DNA of 64,000 bases. Origin: Microbacterium testaceum StLB037 (GTDB lineage Bacteria; Actinomycetota; Actinomycetes; Actinomycetales; Microbacteriaceae). The first letter of the stretch is position 1; every line of letters begins with the position of its first letter. The DNA lies in assembly GCF_900104345.1 (NCBI RefSeq), contig NZ_FNJN01000003.1, positions 434,001 to 498,000 on the forward strand, in the 5' to 3' direction. Below the pieces are notes generated by a model, which was given only the letters and a program-made list of their open reading frames with translations, was not told the origin of the DNA and searched no databases. Positions 31,760 to 44,088 of this stretch are shown here, piece by piece. Position numbers and translations under genes: made by a program.

Positions 31760-33016
31760 TCAGTGGTCGTACGACGGCCGTGGGTTCGTGGGCAGGGCTC
31801 CCCCACCGCGCGACGGCCCGAGCAGCGATCCACGGGTGACGGCCCCTCGGCCGAAGCGAGTGGTGGCGTCGTCGAGCGCTCCCTCGACGCGGCGCCATTC
31901 GGCGTCGTCATCCCACAGGGTGGCCGCGATCGCCGCCGGCTTGAGCTTCTCGCCCCGCACGCCGACCAGGCGAACGGCCTGGCGTCGGTCGATCCCGTCG
32001 AACAGCTCGATGGCCGCGTCGCCGATGCGCTGGCCGACCGAGGTCGGTTCGGGCAGCGTGCGCGAACGGCTGAGCGTGGTGAAGTCGGAGAAGCGCACCT
32101 TGATCGAGATCGTCGACGCCTCGTACTGCTGCGCGCGCAGGCGCGCTCCCACGCGATCGGCGAGGCGGCGGAGCTCGACGTGCAGCGTGCGGGTGTCGGA
32201 GATGTCGGTGTGGAACGTCTCTTCATGACCGACGCTCTTCTCGGAGCGCCCCGTGTGCACCTCGCGGGCGTCGATGCCGCGTGACAGATGCCAGATGCGC
32301 TCGCCCATCGCGGGACCGAGCACCCGCTCGAGCGCAGGCCGCGGGGTGTCGAGGATGTCGGAGATGAGCCGGATGCCGCGAGACTCGAGCGCCTCGGCGG
32401 CCTTGGGACCCACTCCCCACAGCGCGCGAACCGAACGCGGGCGAAGGAACGCCTCGGTGTCGGCCTCGGCCACGACGAGCAGCCCGTCGGGCTTGGAGAT
32501 CGTGGAGGCCATCTTCGCGACGTGCTTGGTCGCGGCGACTCCGATGCTGCAGGTCAGCCCGGTCTCGGCCTTCACCCGAGCCCTGAGGTTTCGCGCGATC
32601 GTGCCGGGGCTCCCCCACAGCCGCCGCGCACCGCGGACGTCGAGGAACGCCTCGTCGATCGAGAGGGGTTCGACCAGCGGGGTGACGTCGTGGAAGATCG
32701 CCATGACCTGCCGCGACATCTCGGTGTAGCGGTGGTAGGGCGGGTTGACGACGATCGCGGTCGGGCACATCCGCAGGGCGATCGCCACCGGCATCGCCGA
32801 CTTCACGCCGTAGCGGCGGGCCTCGTACGAAGCGCTCGAGACGACGCCGCGCCCCTCGGACCCGCCGATGATGAGCGGCTTGCCCGCGAGAGAGGGATCG
32901 TCGAGCACGGCCACCGAGGCGAAGAAGGCGTCCATGTCGACGTGCAGGATGCCCGTGCCCGTGTCATCGGCGTCGGGGCGCGAGACGATGCGCCCCGTTC
33001 CGTCACCTCGTCCCAT
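31760..33016 (-). CDS. dinB: DNA polymerase IV (Y family)
   Basis: A 418-residue translesion polymerase. Catalytic residues sit in ILHVDMDAFFASVAVLDDP and EPLSIDEAFLDVRG; the thumb has CSIGVAATKHVAKMAS and the HhH region VRALWGVGPKAAEALESRGI. The ATG at 33016 is favoured by GGGGGAGA nine bases upstream; an ATG three codons earlier is possible. No beta-clamp motif is obvious in the PTNPRPSYDH tail. No LexA box lies upstream. Confidence 0.93.
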   Translation of the reverse strand: MGRGDGTGRIVSRPDADDTGTGILHVDMDAFFASVAVLDDPSLAGKPLIIGGSEGRGVVSSASYEARRYGVKSAMPVAIALRMCPTAIVVNPPYHRYTEMSRQVMAIFHDVTPLVEPLSIDEAFLDVRGARRLWGSPGTIARNLRARVKAETGLTCSIGVAATKHVAKMASTISKPDGLLVVAEADTEAFLRPRSVRALWGVGPKAAEALESRGIRLISDILDTPRPALERVLGPAMGERIWHLSRGIDAREVHTGRSEKSVGHEETFHTDISDTRTLHVELRRLADRVGARLRAQQYEASTISIKVRFSDFTTLSRSRTLPEPTSVGQRIGDAAIELFDGIDRRQAVRLVGVRGEKLKPAAIAATLWDDDAEWRRVEGALDDATTRFGRGAVTRGSLLGPSRGGGALPTNPRPSYDH

Positions 33017-33154
33017 GGCATCCATTCTCCCCCGGACCTCCGACATCGGTCCTCGGCGCCCGCGCGAGGTCAGCGATCCGCGCATCCTCGACCGTCGTCT
33101 CGCGAATCTCGCGTCAACCGCCGAGGCTGTGTACATGCCCCGGGCCGGGAACGA

Positions 33155-33202
33155 CGGATGCCACGGCCCCACCCCTCGCGGGGCGCGGTGCCGTGGCATC
33201 CG
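33155..33202 (-). terminator. Terminator after gatB
   Basis: CGGATGCCACGG and CCGTGGCATCCG form a 12-bp perfect stem with further GC pairing inside, seven bases past the gatB stop on the minus strand. Confidence 0.7.
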
Positions 33203-33209
33203 GTGTCGA

Positions 33210-34727
33210 TTACAGAGCGGCGGCGCGCTCCAGCACGAGTTCGCGCACGCGCGCGGCGTCGGCCTGGCCCTTCATCGCCTTCATGACCGCGCCGATGACG
33301 GCGCCGGCGGCCTGCACCTTGCCGTCGCGGATCTTGGCGAGCACGTCGGGCTGGGCGACGAGGGCCTCGTCGATCGCGGCGATGAGCGCCCCGTCGTCCG
33401 AGACCACGGCGAGACCCCGGGCGTCGACGACCTCTTGCGGGGTGCCCTCTCCGGCGATGACGCCCTCGAGCACCTGGCGCGCGAGCTTGTCGGTGAGGGT
33501 GCCGGCGTCGATCAGCTTCTGCAGAGCGGCGACGTTCTCGGGAGAGACAAGGTCGGCCGCGTCGCGCTCCTGCGCGTTCGCGACGCGGGTGATCTCACCC
33601 GTCCACCACTTGCGAGCCGAGGCGGGAGCGGCTCCCGCGGCGATCGTGTCGGCCACCGCGTCGAGCAGGCCGCCGTTGGCGACGTCCTGGAACTCGAAAT
33701 CGGTGAAGCCCCACTCGCCCTTGAGCCGACGACGACGGGCCGCGGGCGGCTCGGGGAGCGCGGCGCGCAGCTCCTCAATCAGCTCGGGCGCGGGCACCAC
33801 CGGCAGCAGGTCGGGCTCGGGGAAGTAACGGTAGTCGTCGGCATCCGACTTCGGGCGCCCCGGAGACGTGCGACCGGTGTCCTCGTGCCAGTGACGGGTC
33901 TCTTGCGTGATGGTCCCGCCCTTGGCGAGGATCGCGGCCTGACGCTGGATCTCGTAGCGCACCGCACGCTCGACCGAACGCATCGAGTTGACGTTCTTGG
34001 TCTCGGTGCGGGTGCCGAGCTTCTCCTGGCCGCGCGGGCGCAGCGAGACGTTGGCGTCGCAGCGGAGGTTTCCGCGCTCGAGCTTGGCCTCCGAGATTCC
34101 GAGGCCGCGCACGATGTCGCGGATCGTCGCGACGTAGGCCTTCGCCAGTGCAGGCGCCGAGTGCTCGGCACCGAAGATCGGCTTCGTGACGATCTCGACG
34201 AGCGGGACGCCGGCGCGGTTGTAGTCGACCAGCGAGTACTCCGCACCCTGGATGCGACCGGTCGCCCCGCCCATGTGGGTGAGCTTGCCGGCGTCTTCTT
34301 CCATGTGCGCGCGCTCGATCGGCACGGTCACGATGGTGCCGTCCTCGAGCTCGACCTCGACCGAGCCCTCGAAGGCGATCGGCTCGTCGTACTGCGAGAT
34401 CTGGTAGTTCTTGCCGAGGTCGGGGTAGAAGTAGTTCTTCCGCGCGAAACGGCTGGACGGGGCGATCGAGCAACCGAGGGCGAGGCCCAGGCTGATCGAC
34501 GACCGGATGGCCTCGGCGTTCACCACCGGCAGAGCGCCCGGAAGGCCCATGTCGACCGGGGCGACGAGCGTGTTCGGCTCGGCACCGTGGTGGGCCTCGT
34601 TGGCGGGGTTGGGCGCGGCCGAGAACATCTTGGTCGCGGTGTTGAGCTCGACGTGCACCTCAAAACCGAGGACGGGCTCGAACATCTCGAGCGCCTCGTC
34701 GAAGTCCATCAGGGCATCTTTCGCCAT
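33210..34727 (-). CDS. gatB: Asp/Glu-tRNA amidotransferase subunit B
   Basis: A 505-residue subunit that activates and amidates mischarged Glu-tRNA(Gln)/Asp-tRNA(Asn). Markers: [68 protein letters not shown] and the YqeY-like tail. The ATG shares an A with the gatA stop (TGATG). Order gatC-gatA-gatB is the standard operon. Confidence 0.96.
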   Translation of the reverse strand: MAKDALMDFDEALEMFEPVLGFEVHVELNTATKMFSAAPNPANEAHHGAEPNTLVAPVDMGLPGALPVVNAEAIRSSISLGLALGCSIAPSSRFARKNYFYPDLGKNYQISQYDEPIAFEGSVEVELEDGTIVTVPIERAHMEEDAGKLTHMGGATGRIQGAEYSLVDYNRAGVPLVEIVTKPIFGAEHSAPALAKAYVATIRDIVRGLGISEAKLERGNLRCDANVSLRPRGQEKLGTRTETKNVNSMRSVERAVRYEIQRQAAILAKGGTITQETRHWHEDTGRTSPGRPKSDADDYRYFPEPDLLPVVPAPELIEELRAALPEPPAARRRRLKGEWGFTDFEFQDVANGGLLDAVADTIAAGAAPASARKWWTGEITRVANAQERDAADLVSPENVAALQKLIDAGTLTDKLARQVLEGVIAGEGTPQEVVDARGLAVVSDDGALIAAIDEALVAQPDVLAKIRDGKVQAAGAVIGAVMKAMKGQADAARVRELVLERAAAL

Positions 34728-36247
34728 CAGAGCGACGCTCCGTTCGTGAGAGAGGGGGCCTTGTCGAGCAGCGGGGCACCCCACTGGTCGACGAGCAGCG
34801 CTTCGAGGGCCGCACCGACACGGTAGAGGCGGGCGTCCTCGCGAGCGGGGGCGAGGAATTGGATGCCGACGGGCAGGCCGTCCTCTGCGGCGAGACCGCT
34901 CGGCACCGAGATGCCGGGCACGCCCGCGAGGTTCGCGGGGATCGTGGTGACGTCGTTGAGATACATCTGCAGCGGGTCGTCGATCTTCTCGCCGAGGCGG
35001 AAGGCCGTGGTCGGCGCGGACGGCGTCGCGATGACGTCGACCTGCGAGAACGCGGCGTCGAAATCGTGCTGGATGAGCGTGCGGACCTTCTGCGCGCTGC
35101 CGTAGTAGGCGTCGTAGTATCCGGCCGAGAGGGCGTAGGTGCCGAGGATGATGCGGCGCTTGACCTCGGGGCCGAAACCCGCGTCGCGCGTGGCGGCCAT
35201 GACGTTCTCGACGGTGGCGGCGCCCTGCGGGTTCACGCGCATGCCGAAGCGCACCGAGTCGAACTTCGCAAGGTTGCTCGAGGCCTCGGCGGGGAGGATC
35301 AGGTAGTACGCGGCGACGCCGTACTCGAAGTGCGGCGCGCTGATCTCGACGATCTCGGCGCCCTGCGCCTCCATGGCCGCCAGCGACGCGCGGAACGAGT
35401 CCGACACGCCCTTCTGGAAGCCGCGGTCGTCGAGCTCGCGGATGACGCCGATCTTGAGGCCCTTCAGGACCTCGCCGGTTGCACCCTCGCGAGCCGCGGC
35501 AGTGAAGGAGGGCCACGCGTCGGACAGCGAGGTCGAGTCGTTCGCGTCGTGTCCGCCGATGACGTCGTGGAGCAGGCCCGCGTCGAGCACGGTGCGGGTG
35601 ACCGGGCCGACCTGATCGAGGCTGGATGCCAGGGCGATCGCGCCGTAACGGCTCACTCCACCGTAGGTGGGCTTGACGCCGACCGTGCCGGTGACGTGCG
35701 CGGGCTGACGGATCGAGCCGCCCGTGTCGGAGCCGAGGGCCAGCGGCGCCTCGAAGGCCGCGACGGCCGCAGCCGACCCGCCTCCCGAGCCGCCGGGGAT
35801 GCGGTCGAGGTCCCACGGGTTGCGGGTGGGGCCGTACGCCGAGAATTCGGTGGAGGAGCCCATCGCGAACTCGTCCATGTTGGTCTTGCCGAGCGGCACC
35901 AGGCCCGCGGCGCGCGAGCGCTCGACGACCGTGGCGTCGTAGGGCGACATGTAGCCCTCGAGGATCTTCGATCCGCTCGTGGAGGGCATGTCGGTGGTGA
36001 CGAGCACGTCCTTGACCGCGAGCGGAACGCCGGCGAGTTCGTGCAGCTGCTCGCCCGCCGCGCGGCGGCGGTCGATGTCGGCCGCGACCTCGAGGGCGTG
36101 GTCGCTCACGTGCAGGAACGCGTGCACGTCGCCGTCGACGGCCGCGATGCGGTCGAGGTGGGCCTGCGTGGCCTCGACGCTCGACACCTCTTTGCTCGAG
36201 AGCGCGGAGGCCAGGTCGGCGGCGGTGAGGCGGGTCAGATCGGTCAT
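34727..36247 (-). CDS. gatA: Glutamyl-tRNA(Gln) amidotransferase subunit A
   Basis: A 506-residue amidase that releases ammonia from glutamine for GatB. The Ser-cisSer-Lys triad is visible: Lys in [12 protein letters not shown], cis-Ser in [15 protein letters not shown] and the nucleophile in [17 protein letters not shown]. Later [14 protein letters not shown] is a GatA hallmark. GAAGGAG lies eight bases before the ATG. Confidence 0.96.
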   Translation of the reverse strand: MTDLTRLTAADLASALSSKEVSSVEATQAHLDRIAAVDGDVHAFLHVSDHALEVAADIDRRRAAGEQLHELAGVPLAVKDVLVTTDMPSTSGSKILEGYMSPYDATVVERSRAAGLVPLGKTNMDEFAMGSSTEFSAYGPTRNPWDLDRIPGGSGGGSAAAVAAFEAPLALGSDTGGSIRQPAHVTGTVGVKPTYGGVSRYGAIALASSLDQVGPVTRTVLDAGLLHDVIGGHDANDSTSLSDAWPSFTAAAREGATGEVLKGLKIGVIRELDDRGFQKGVSDSFRASLAAMEAQGAEIVEISAPHFEYGVAAYYLILPAEASSNLAKFDSVRFGMRVNPQGAATVENVMAATRDAGFGPEVKRRIILGTYALSAGYYDAYYGSAQKVRTLIQHDFDAAFSQVDVIATPSAPTTAFRLGEKIDDPLQMYLNDVTTIPANLAGVPGISVPSGLAAEDGLPVGIQFLAPAREDARLYRVGAALEALLVDQWGAPLLDKAPSLTNGASL

Positions 36248-36311
36248 CGTCCCTGCTCCTTCGTCGCGTCGGAGGTGGAGACTCCCCGGAAATCGGTCGG
36301 CACGGTGCGCA

Positions 36312-36611
36312 TCACTGCTCTTCTCCCAGGATCGCGGTCACGCGGAATCGGCCGTCGGCCTGGTCGGGCGCGTTCTGCAGCACCTGCTCGCGCGTGAGCT
36401 GCTGCTGCACGACGTCGGGGCGGAAGACGTTCTCGAGCGGGATCGGGTGGCTCGTGGCGACGACCTCGGGGGTCGCCACCTCGGACACCTTCGCGATGTT
36501 GTCGACGATGGCATCCAGCTGGCCGGTGAGGCTTTGGACCTCCTCGTCGCTCAACTGGATCCGGGCGAGCACACCGAGATGGCGCACGAGATCAGGAGTG
36601 ATTTCAGACAC
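36312..36611 (-). CDS. gatC: Glutamyl-tRNA(Gln) amidotransferase subunit C
   Basis: A 99-residue linker subunit that wraps around GatA and Gat[26 protein letters not shown] and the mid-part [17 protein letters not shown] are typical. It starts at a GTG six bases after TAGACT (36618-36623), a leaderless start, divergent from the acyl-CoA ligase gene. Confidence 0.94.
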   Translation of the reverse strand: MSEITPDLVRHLGVLARIQLSDEEVQSLTGQLDAIVDNIAKVSEVATPEVVATSHPIPLENVFRPDVVQQQLTREQVLQNAPDQADGRFRVTAILGEEQ

Positions 36612-36617
36612 CCCGCA

Positions 36618-36623
36618 AGTCTA
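36618..36623 (-). promoter_or_regulatory. -10 box of gatC
   Basis: TAGACT on the minus strand, six bases before the GTG at 36611. Confidence 0.55.
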
Positions 36624-36660
36624 GTTCGCGCGCGGTCCTGTCCCCGCCGAGCACCACCTC

Positions 36661-36666
36661 TAGGCT
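36661..36666 (+). promoter_or_regulatory. -10 box of acyl-CoA ligase gene
   Basis: TAGGCT, six bases before the GTG at 36673; both divergent genes here seem leaderless. Confidence 0.55.
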
Positions 36667-36672
36667 GACGGG

Positions 36673-38352
36673 GTGACGAGCTTCGATCCCCCGCGGCCCT
36701 GGACCTCGAGCTACGCCCCGGGTGTCCCCGAAGACCTGGACCCCCAGAGCGGCTCGCTCGTCGACATCGTCGACGCCTCGGTGCGCGACTACCCCGACGC
36801 CCCCGCCCTGCAGTTCTTCGGCCGCGAGACGACGTATGCCGAGATGGCCGCCGACATCGCCCGCGTGGCGGGAGCCCTCGCCGAGCGCGGGGTGAAAGCG
36901 GGAGACCCGGTCGCGATCGTGCTGCCCAACTGCCCGCAGCACATCGTGGCGTTCTACGCGGTCCTGCGGCTGGGCGCCGTCGTGGTCGAGCACAATCCCC
37001 TCTACACCCCGCGGGAGCTGCGCAAGCAGTTCGAGGATCACGGTGCGAAGCACGCGATCGTGTGGAGCAAAGTCGTCGCCACGATCCAGGAGTTCCCGGC
37101 CGACCTGACGGTCGACACGCTCATCTCGGTCGACGTGACCACCGCCATGCCCCTGCGGACCCGACTCGCCCTCCGCCTGCCCCTCGCGAAGGCGCGAGAG
37201 GCCCGCGCGGCTCTGACGACGAAGACCCAGGATGCCGCCGACTGGGCCGACCTGGTGCGTCACGCGCCCCTCCCCTCGTCGCACCCGCGACCGGGGTCGA
37301 CCGACCTGGCGATCATCCAGTACACGAGCGGGACGACCGGCACCCCCAAGGGGGCGATGCTCACGCACGCGAACCTGCTCGCCAATGCCGCTCAGGCCCG
37401 CGCCTGGGTTCCGCAGATCGTCCGCGGCGAGGGGTGCGTCGTCTACGCCGTGCTGCCGATGTTCCACGCGTACGGGCTGACCCTGTGCCTGACCTTCGCG
37501 ATGTCGATGGGCGCCCGTCTCGTCCTCTTCCCCAAGTTCGATCCCGACCTCGTGCTCGCCGTGACGAAGAAGCACCCCGCGACCTTCCTCCCCCTCGTCC
37601 CCCCGATCGCCGAGCGGCTGCTCGCCGCGGCGACCGAGAAGGGCGTTTCGCTGACCGGTACCGACGTCGCGATCTCGGGCGCGATGGCCCTACCGCACGA
37701 TCTCGTCGTGCCGTTCGAGGAAGCCACCGGAGGCTATCTCGTCGAGGGCTACGGCCTGAGCGAGTGCTCCCCCGTGCTGATGGCCAACCCCGTCGCCGAC
37801 AACCGCGTCGCGGGGACCGTCGGCCTCCCCCTCCCCGGCACCGAGTGCCGGGTCGTCGACCCCGACGACCCGCGCACGGACGTCGAGCGCGGTGAACTCC
37901 TCGTCCGCGGCCCGCAGGTCTTCTCCGGTTACTACGGCAAGCCCGAAGAGACCGACGCGGTCTTCGTCGACGGGTGGTTCCGCACCGGTGACATCGTGAC
38001 GATCGACGACGGCGGTTTCGTGCGGATCGTCGACCGCATCAAAGAGCTCATCATCACGGGAGGCTTCAACGTCGCCCCCACCGAGGTCGAGAACGTCCTG
38101 CGCCAACACCCCTCGATCGCCGATGTCGCCGTGGTCGGCCTTCCGAGCGAGCACTCGGGCGAAGCGGTCGTCGCCGCGGTCGTGCCCTCGACCCCCGGCG
38201 AATTCGACGCCGAAGCCGTGCGGGCCTTCGCGCGCGGCATCCTGACGCCCTACAAGGTTCCGAAGCAGATCATCGTCGTCGATGAACTGCCCCGCTCGCT
38301 CATCGGTAAGGTGCTCCGACGTCAGGTGCGCGACCGCCTGCTCGCCGACTGA
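36673..38352 (+). CDS. Long-chain fatty acid-CoA ligase (AMP-forming)
   Basis: A 559-residue ANL-superfamily enzyme that activates fatty acids to acyl-CoA through acyl-AMP. Motifs: P-loop IIQYTSGTTGTPKGAMLTHAN, A5 GYGLSECSPV, A7/A8 WFRTGDIVTIDDGGFVRIVDRIKELIITGGFNV and the catalytic Lys in LPRSLIGKVLRRQ. The N-terminal PRPWTSSYAPGVPEDL is the usual FadD start. Substrate length is not predictable. It is alone between divergent gatC and the next lipoprotein gene. Confidence 0.93.
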   Translation: MTSFDPPRPWTSSYAPGVPEDLDPQSGSLVDIVDASVRDYPDAPALQFFGRETTYAEMAADIARVAGALAERGVKAGDPVAIVLPNCPQHIVAFYAVLRLGAVVVEHNPLYTPRELRKQFEDHGAKHAIVWSKVVATIQEFPADLTVDTLISVDVTTAMPLRTRLALRLPLAKAREARAALTTKTQDAADWADLVRHAPLPSSHPRPGSTDLAIIQYTSGTTGTPKGAMLTHANLLANAAQARAWVPQIVRGEGCVVYAVLPMFHAYGLTLCLTFAMSMGARLVLFPKFDPDLVLAVTKKHPATFLPLVPPIAERLLAAATEKGVSLTGTDVAISGAMALPHDLVVPFEEATGGYLVEGYGLSECSPVLMANPVADNRVAGTVGLPLPGTECRVVDPDDPRTDVERGELLVRGPQVFSGYYGKPEETDAVFVDGWFRTGDIVTIDDGGFVRIVDRIKELIITGGFNVAPTEVENVLRQHPSIADVAVVGLPSEHSGEAVVAAVVPSTPGEFDAEAVRAFARGILTPYKVPKQIIVVDELPRSLIGKVLRRQVRDRLLAD

Positions 38353-38486
38353 CGCCACCGCCCTGCTACACGCAGACCTCGGCGCGCAAGACCCGGGGCC
38401 GAATTGGTCGGTGCACGCGTGCGCTCGGTAGCGTGGGGGCATTCCGGGCCGCGTCGTGCCCGGGTGTGACCTTTGGGGGGAATCAC

Positions 38487-38987
38487 ATGATCATCAAGCG
38501 CACTCCGTTCGCTCTCGTCGCAGCCTCCGCGCTGCTTCTTCTCGCCGGCTGCTCCGGCGGTGCCAGCAACACCGCGGAGTCGAGCGACGACAGCATGACC
38601 GACAGCGGCACCACGACGACTCAGGAGACCACCGCGCCCGCGTCGCCCGCCGCACCTGCCGGGGATCAGTCGAAGGCCGACGCCTGCGACATCGTCCGGA
38701 CGCAGTTCCAGGAGGTCAGCGGTGCGGGCAGCACGGTCGACAGCTCCGACCCGCAGGCGACGTTGGCGGCGTTCAAGAAGCTCGCGTCCGACGTCGGCAC
38801 GCAGTTCGACTCGATCACCAACGCGGAGGTCGCGCCCGCGGCCAAGAAGGCCAGCGGCGCTCTCAACGACTACGCCGCGTTCCTCGAGACCGTCGTCGCC
38901 GACCCGTCGAAGGCCAGCGGCCTGAGCGGCCAGGTGAGCACTCTGCAGGCGAGCTTCACGGAGGCCGCCACGGTCTGCGCCGGCTGA
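38487..38987 (+). CDS. Secreted lipoprotein, unknown function
   Basis: A 166-residue lipoprotein: basic MIIKRT, hydrophobic core and lipobox LAGC ending at Cys22, then a Ser/Thr/Ala-rich spacer to about residue 62. The mature domain is helical (DACDIVRTQFQEV, LAAFKKLASDVGTQFDSI, ALNDYAAFLETVV) with two cysteines, one at each end (ADACDIV and ATVCAG), likely disulfide-linked. GGGGGG six bases or so upstream of the ATG serves as ribosome site. No family assigned. Confidence 0.75.
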   Translation: MIIKRTPFALVAASALLLLAGCSGGASNTAESSDDSMTDSGTTTTQETTAPASPAAPAGDQSKADACDIVRTQFQEVSGAGSTVDSSDPQATLAAFKKLASDVGTQFDSITNAEVAPAAKKASGALNDYAAFLETVVADPSKASGLSGQVSTLQASFTEAATVCAG

Positions 38988-39002
38988 CAGATACCGAGAA
39001 CG

Positions 39003-39040
39003 AACGGAAGGGCGGGGGCCTCGGCCTCCGCCCTTCCGTT
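39003..39040. terminator. Bidirectional terminator
   Basis: AACGGAAGGGCGG and CCGCCCTTCCGTT pair perfectly (13 bp) with an inner GGCC/GGCC loop, between the convergent lipoprotein and ligA genes. Confidence 0.8.
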
Positions 39041-39046
39041 GTTCGA

Positions 39047-41506
<2,460 letters not shown>

Positions 41507-41544
41507 GGGAGGGGTTCCGACATCGGCCGCGGGCGGGTCGCCGC

Positions 41545-42444
41545 TCACCACGCCCTCCAGAGCTTGTCGGGGTTCGATATCCGTCGGACGCCGGCGACGA
41601 GCCCACCCCTCATCTCCAGCGAGATGACGTCCGTGACGGCGCCCACCGAGAGCGAGAGCCCGATCTCGCCATTGACGTCCACCTCCCGCGCCGAAATCAC
41701 GGCTCCGGCTGCGGCCGCCTTCTCGAGAATTCCGGCGAAGAAGCGGACGATCCTCTCGGCGCCGAAGATGGGGTTGAGCGCGCTCTTGACCCGCCCGCCT
41801 CCGTCCGCCCAGAGGATCGCGTCATCGGTGAGGATGCCCGCCACGCCCGCGACGTCTCCGGTCTCGATCGCGGCGACGAGAGCGCGGACAGCCCCGCGGT
41901 CGGCGCCTGACGACGACGGCTCGGCGCGCAGCTGAAGCCTCCTCTCTCCACGCGAGATCAGCTGGCGCACCGACGCGGGTGAGCGATCGAGGATTTCCGC
42001 GATCTCGACGGACGTCATCCCGAACGCCCGATGCAACACCACCGACGCACGAGCCGCGGGTTCCAGCTGCTCCGCGAGGTGCAGGACCGCCAGCGACAGC
42101 ATCTCGCGGTCCGCCACCACGTCGTCGGGCAGACGCTCGGTGGCGACCGGCTCCGGCAACCACGGCCCCGGATAATCCTCGCGAGCGGCCTGCACTCGAC
42201 GCAACTGGTCGATGGATCGTCTGACGCAGACCGTCGTCAGCCAGGCCGCCCACGAGCGCACCTCATCGCCGTCGCCCTCCGCCCGCAGTGCGTCGAGGGC
42301 GACGTCCGAGACGACGTCCTCCGCGGCACCGAAGTCTCCGAGCATCCGATAGGCGATCCCCACGAGTCGGTCCCGCTCCGTGCTCCACGCGAGGCTGGCC
42401 ATCGTCACCTCGCCGAGGCTACCGGCAGGACGGGCGACGCTCAT
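41545..42444 (-). CDS. ECF41-type sigma factor with SnoaL-like tail
   Basis: A 299-residue extracytoplasmic-function sigma factor. Region 2 spans about 20-85 (RDRLVGIAYRMLGDFGAAEDVVSDV) and region 4 about 115-170 (MTSVEIAEILDRSPASVRQLISRGE). The linker WLPEP (95-99), the DGGGR (214-218) and NPDKL (291-295) motifs in the SnoaL-like C-terminal domain identify the ECF41 group, in which this tail acts as a built-in modulator in place of a separate anti-sigma factor. The neighbour upstream encodes the carboxymuconolactone decarboxylase-like partner expected for this group; the genes overlap by ATGA. Confidence 0.9.
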   Translation of the reverse strand: MSVARPAGSLGEVTMASLAWSTERDRLVGIAYRMLGDFGAAEDVVSDVALDALRAEGDGDEVRSWAAWLTTVCVRRSIDQLRRVQAAREDYPGPWLPEPVATERLPDDVVADREMLSLAVLHLAEQLEPAARASVVLHRAFGMTSVEIAEILDRSPASVRQLISRGERRLQLRAEPSSSGADRGAVRALVAAIETGDVAGVAGILTDDAILWADGGGRVKSALNPIFGAERIVRFFAGILEKAAAAGAVISAREVDVNGEIGLSLSVGAVTDVISLEMRGGLVAGVRRISNPDKLWRAW

Positions 42445-42899
42445 GCGACGGGGTGGGCGGCATCGACCGGAGGGGTCATCCCGGTCGCCAGGGCGATGCG
42501 GTTCCACACGTTGATCGTCGCGATGGCGACCACGAGGGAGCCGAGCTCCTTCTCCGAGAAGAACGCGGCCGCGCGCTCCCACACCTCGTCGGTCACGCTC
42601 TCCGGCCCGACGAGGGTCACGGCATCGGTGAGGGCGAGTACCGCGCGTTGCCGGTCGTCGAGGAGGTCGCCGGCGTGGTGCCAGGCCGCGACGGCGTGGA
42701 GCGTCCGCGCGGGGACGCCGTGCGCGGCCGCCGCGGTGGCGTGCATGTCGACGCAGAACCCGCACCCGTTGAGGATCGACGCCCGCAGTTTGAGCAACTC
42801 GTAGAGGGTCTTGTCGACGTGGGTGCGCGCATACCCCTCGAGCGCGAGGACGGCGGCGTAACCGCCGCGGTTGGTGCGGGACAGGTCGATACGGGTCAT
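42441..42899 (-). CDS. Carboxymuconolactone decarboxylase/AhpD-like protein
   Basis: A 152-residue AhpD-fold protein. NGCGFCVDMHATAAAAHG carries the CxxC and following His of the AhpD redox site; LRASILNGCGFC and ALTDAVTLVGPESVTDEVWERAAAFF complete the family pattern. Such proteins are probable peroxidatic or disulfide reductases. It is the first gene of an operon with the ECF41 sigma factor and is probably its target and functional partner. GAGGAG precedes the ATG. Confidence 0.9.
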   Translation of the reverse strand: MTRIDLSRTNRGGYAAVLALEGYARTHVDKTLYELLKLRASILNGCGFCVDMHATAAAAHGVPARTLHAVAAWHHAGDLLDDRQRAVLALTDAVTLVGPESVTDEVWERAAAFFSEKELGSLVVAIATINVWNRIALATGMTPPVDAAHPVA

Positions 42900-42978
42900 C
42901 GGGGACTCCTCGCGGTAAGGGACGCGAAGATCGCGTCCATCAGAGGAGTCGAACGGCGACGGCGGAGTGTGACGGGCC

Positions 42979-44076
42979 TCAGGCCTCGACCGGGACCGCC
43001 GACACCGTCCGGTCGATCGTGAACTGTCCGAGCACGCGCGTGCCGTCGTAGAGCACAGCGGTCTGCCCGGGGGCGACCCCGTCGAAAGGCGTCTCGGGAC
43101 GCACCGTCAGCACGCCGTCGACGAACTCGGCGACGGCGGGCACGGGGTCCGCGTGCGCGCGGATCTGCACGTCGCAGTCGAAGCGCTCGCCCTCGGGTGC
43201 GCGTCCGGCCCAGGTGTAGCGCTCCCCCGCGATCTCGGAGCACGCGAGCGCCTCTTTGGGCCCGACGACCACGGAGTTGGTGATGGGACGCACTTCGAGC
43301 ACGAAGCGGGGCTTGCCGTCGGCCGCGGGAACCCCGAGCTGCAAGCCGCGGCGCTGCCCGACGGTGAAGGCGTGCGCCCCCTCGTGCGTGCCGACCACGG
43401 CTCCCGTACGGTCGAGGATCTCGCCGCGCTCGGCACCCACCTTGTCGGCGAGCCAGCCGCGCGTGTCACCGTCGGGGATGAAGCAGATGTCGTGGCTGTC
43501 GGGCTTCTGCGCCACGGACAACCCGCGCTCCTCCGCCTCGGCGCGCACGAGCGCCTTCGACGGGGTGGACCCGAGCGGGAAGTAGGTGTGCGCGAGCTGC
43601 TCGGCGGTGAGCACACCCAGCACGTACGACTGGTCCTTGGCGTTGTCGGAGGCGCGGTGCAGCTCGCGCCCCCCGGGCGTGTCGACGAGAGTGGCGTAGT
43701 GGCCGGTGCAGACGGCGTCGAAGCCGAGTTCGAGGGCCCGCTCGAGGAGGGCCGCGAACTTGATCTTCTCGTTGCAGCGCATGCAGGGGTTGGGCGTGCG
43801 CCCGGCGCGGTACTCCGCGACGAAGTCGTCGATCACGTCGTCGCGGAAGCGCTCCGAGAAGTCCCAGACGTAGAAGGGCATGCCGAGCTTGTCGGCGGCA
43901 CGGCGGGCGTCCATCGCGTCTTCGATCGTGCAGCAGCCGCGGCTGCCAGCGCGGAGCGTTCCCCCGGCGCGCGAGAGCGCCAGGTGCACGCCGACCACGT
44001 CGTGACCCGCCTCGACCGCGCGGGCCGCAGCCACCGCGGAGTCGACTCCACCGCTCATCGCCGCAAGAACTCGCAT
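42979..44076 (-). CDS. mnmA: tRNA-specific 2-thiouridylase
   Basis: A 365-residue enzyme that makes 2-thiouridine at position 34 of tRNA Lys/Glu/Gln. It shows the PP-loop [20 protein letters not shown], catalytic cysteines in [12 protein letters not shown] and [12 protein letters not shown], and [14 protein letters not shown]. The N-terminal [19 protein letters not shown] is typical. It follows the cysteine desulfurase gene by nine bases, which likely supplies its sulfur. Confidence 0.95.
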   Translation of the reverse strand: MRVLAAMSGGVDSAVAAARAVEAGHDVVGVHLALSRAGGTLRAGSRGCCTIEDAMDARRAADKLGMPFYVWDFSERFRDDVIDDFVAEYRAGRTPNPCMRCNEKIKFAALLERALELGFDAVCTGHYATLVDTPGGRELHRASDNAKDQSYVLGVLTAEQLAHTYFPLGSTPSKALVRAEAEERGLSVAQKPDSHDICFIPDGDTRGWLADKVGAERGEILDRTGAVVGTHEGAHAFTVGQRRGLQLGVPAADGKPRFVLEVRPITNSVVVGPKEALACSEIAGERYTWAGRAPEGERFDCDVQIRAHADPVPAVAEFVDGVLTVRPETPFDGVAPGQTAVLYDGTRVLGQFTIDRTVSAVPVEA

Positions 44077-44082
44077 CGTCCC

Positions 44083-44088
44083 AGTCTA
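44083..44088 (-). promoter_or_regulatory. -10 box of mnmA overlapping the upstream stop codon
   Basis: TAGACT on the minus strand, six bases before the ATG; its TAG is the stop codon of the desulfurase gene. Confidence 0.5.

Noticed and set aside
33017..33130. LexA box upstream of the Pol IV gene
   Set aside because: No TCGAAC-N4-GTTCGA or close variant is present.
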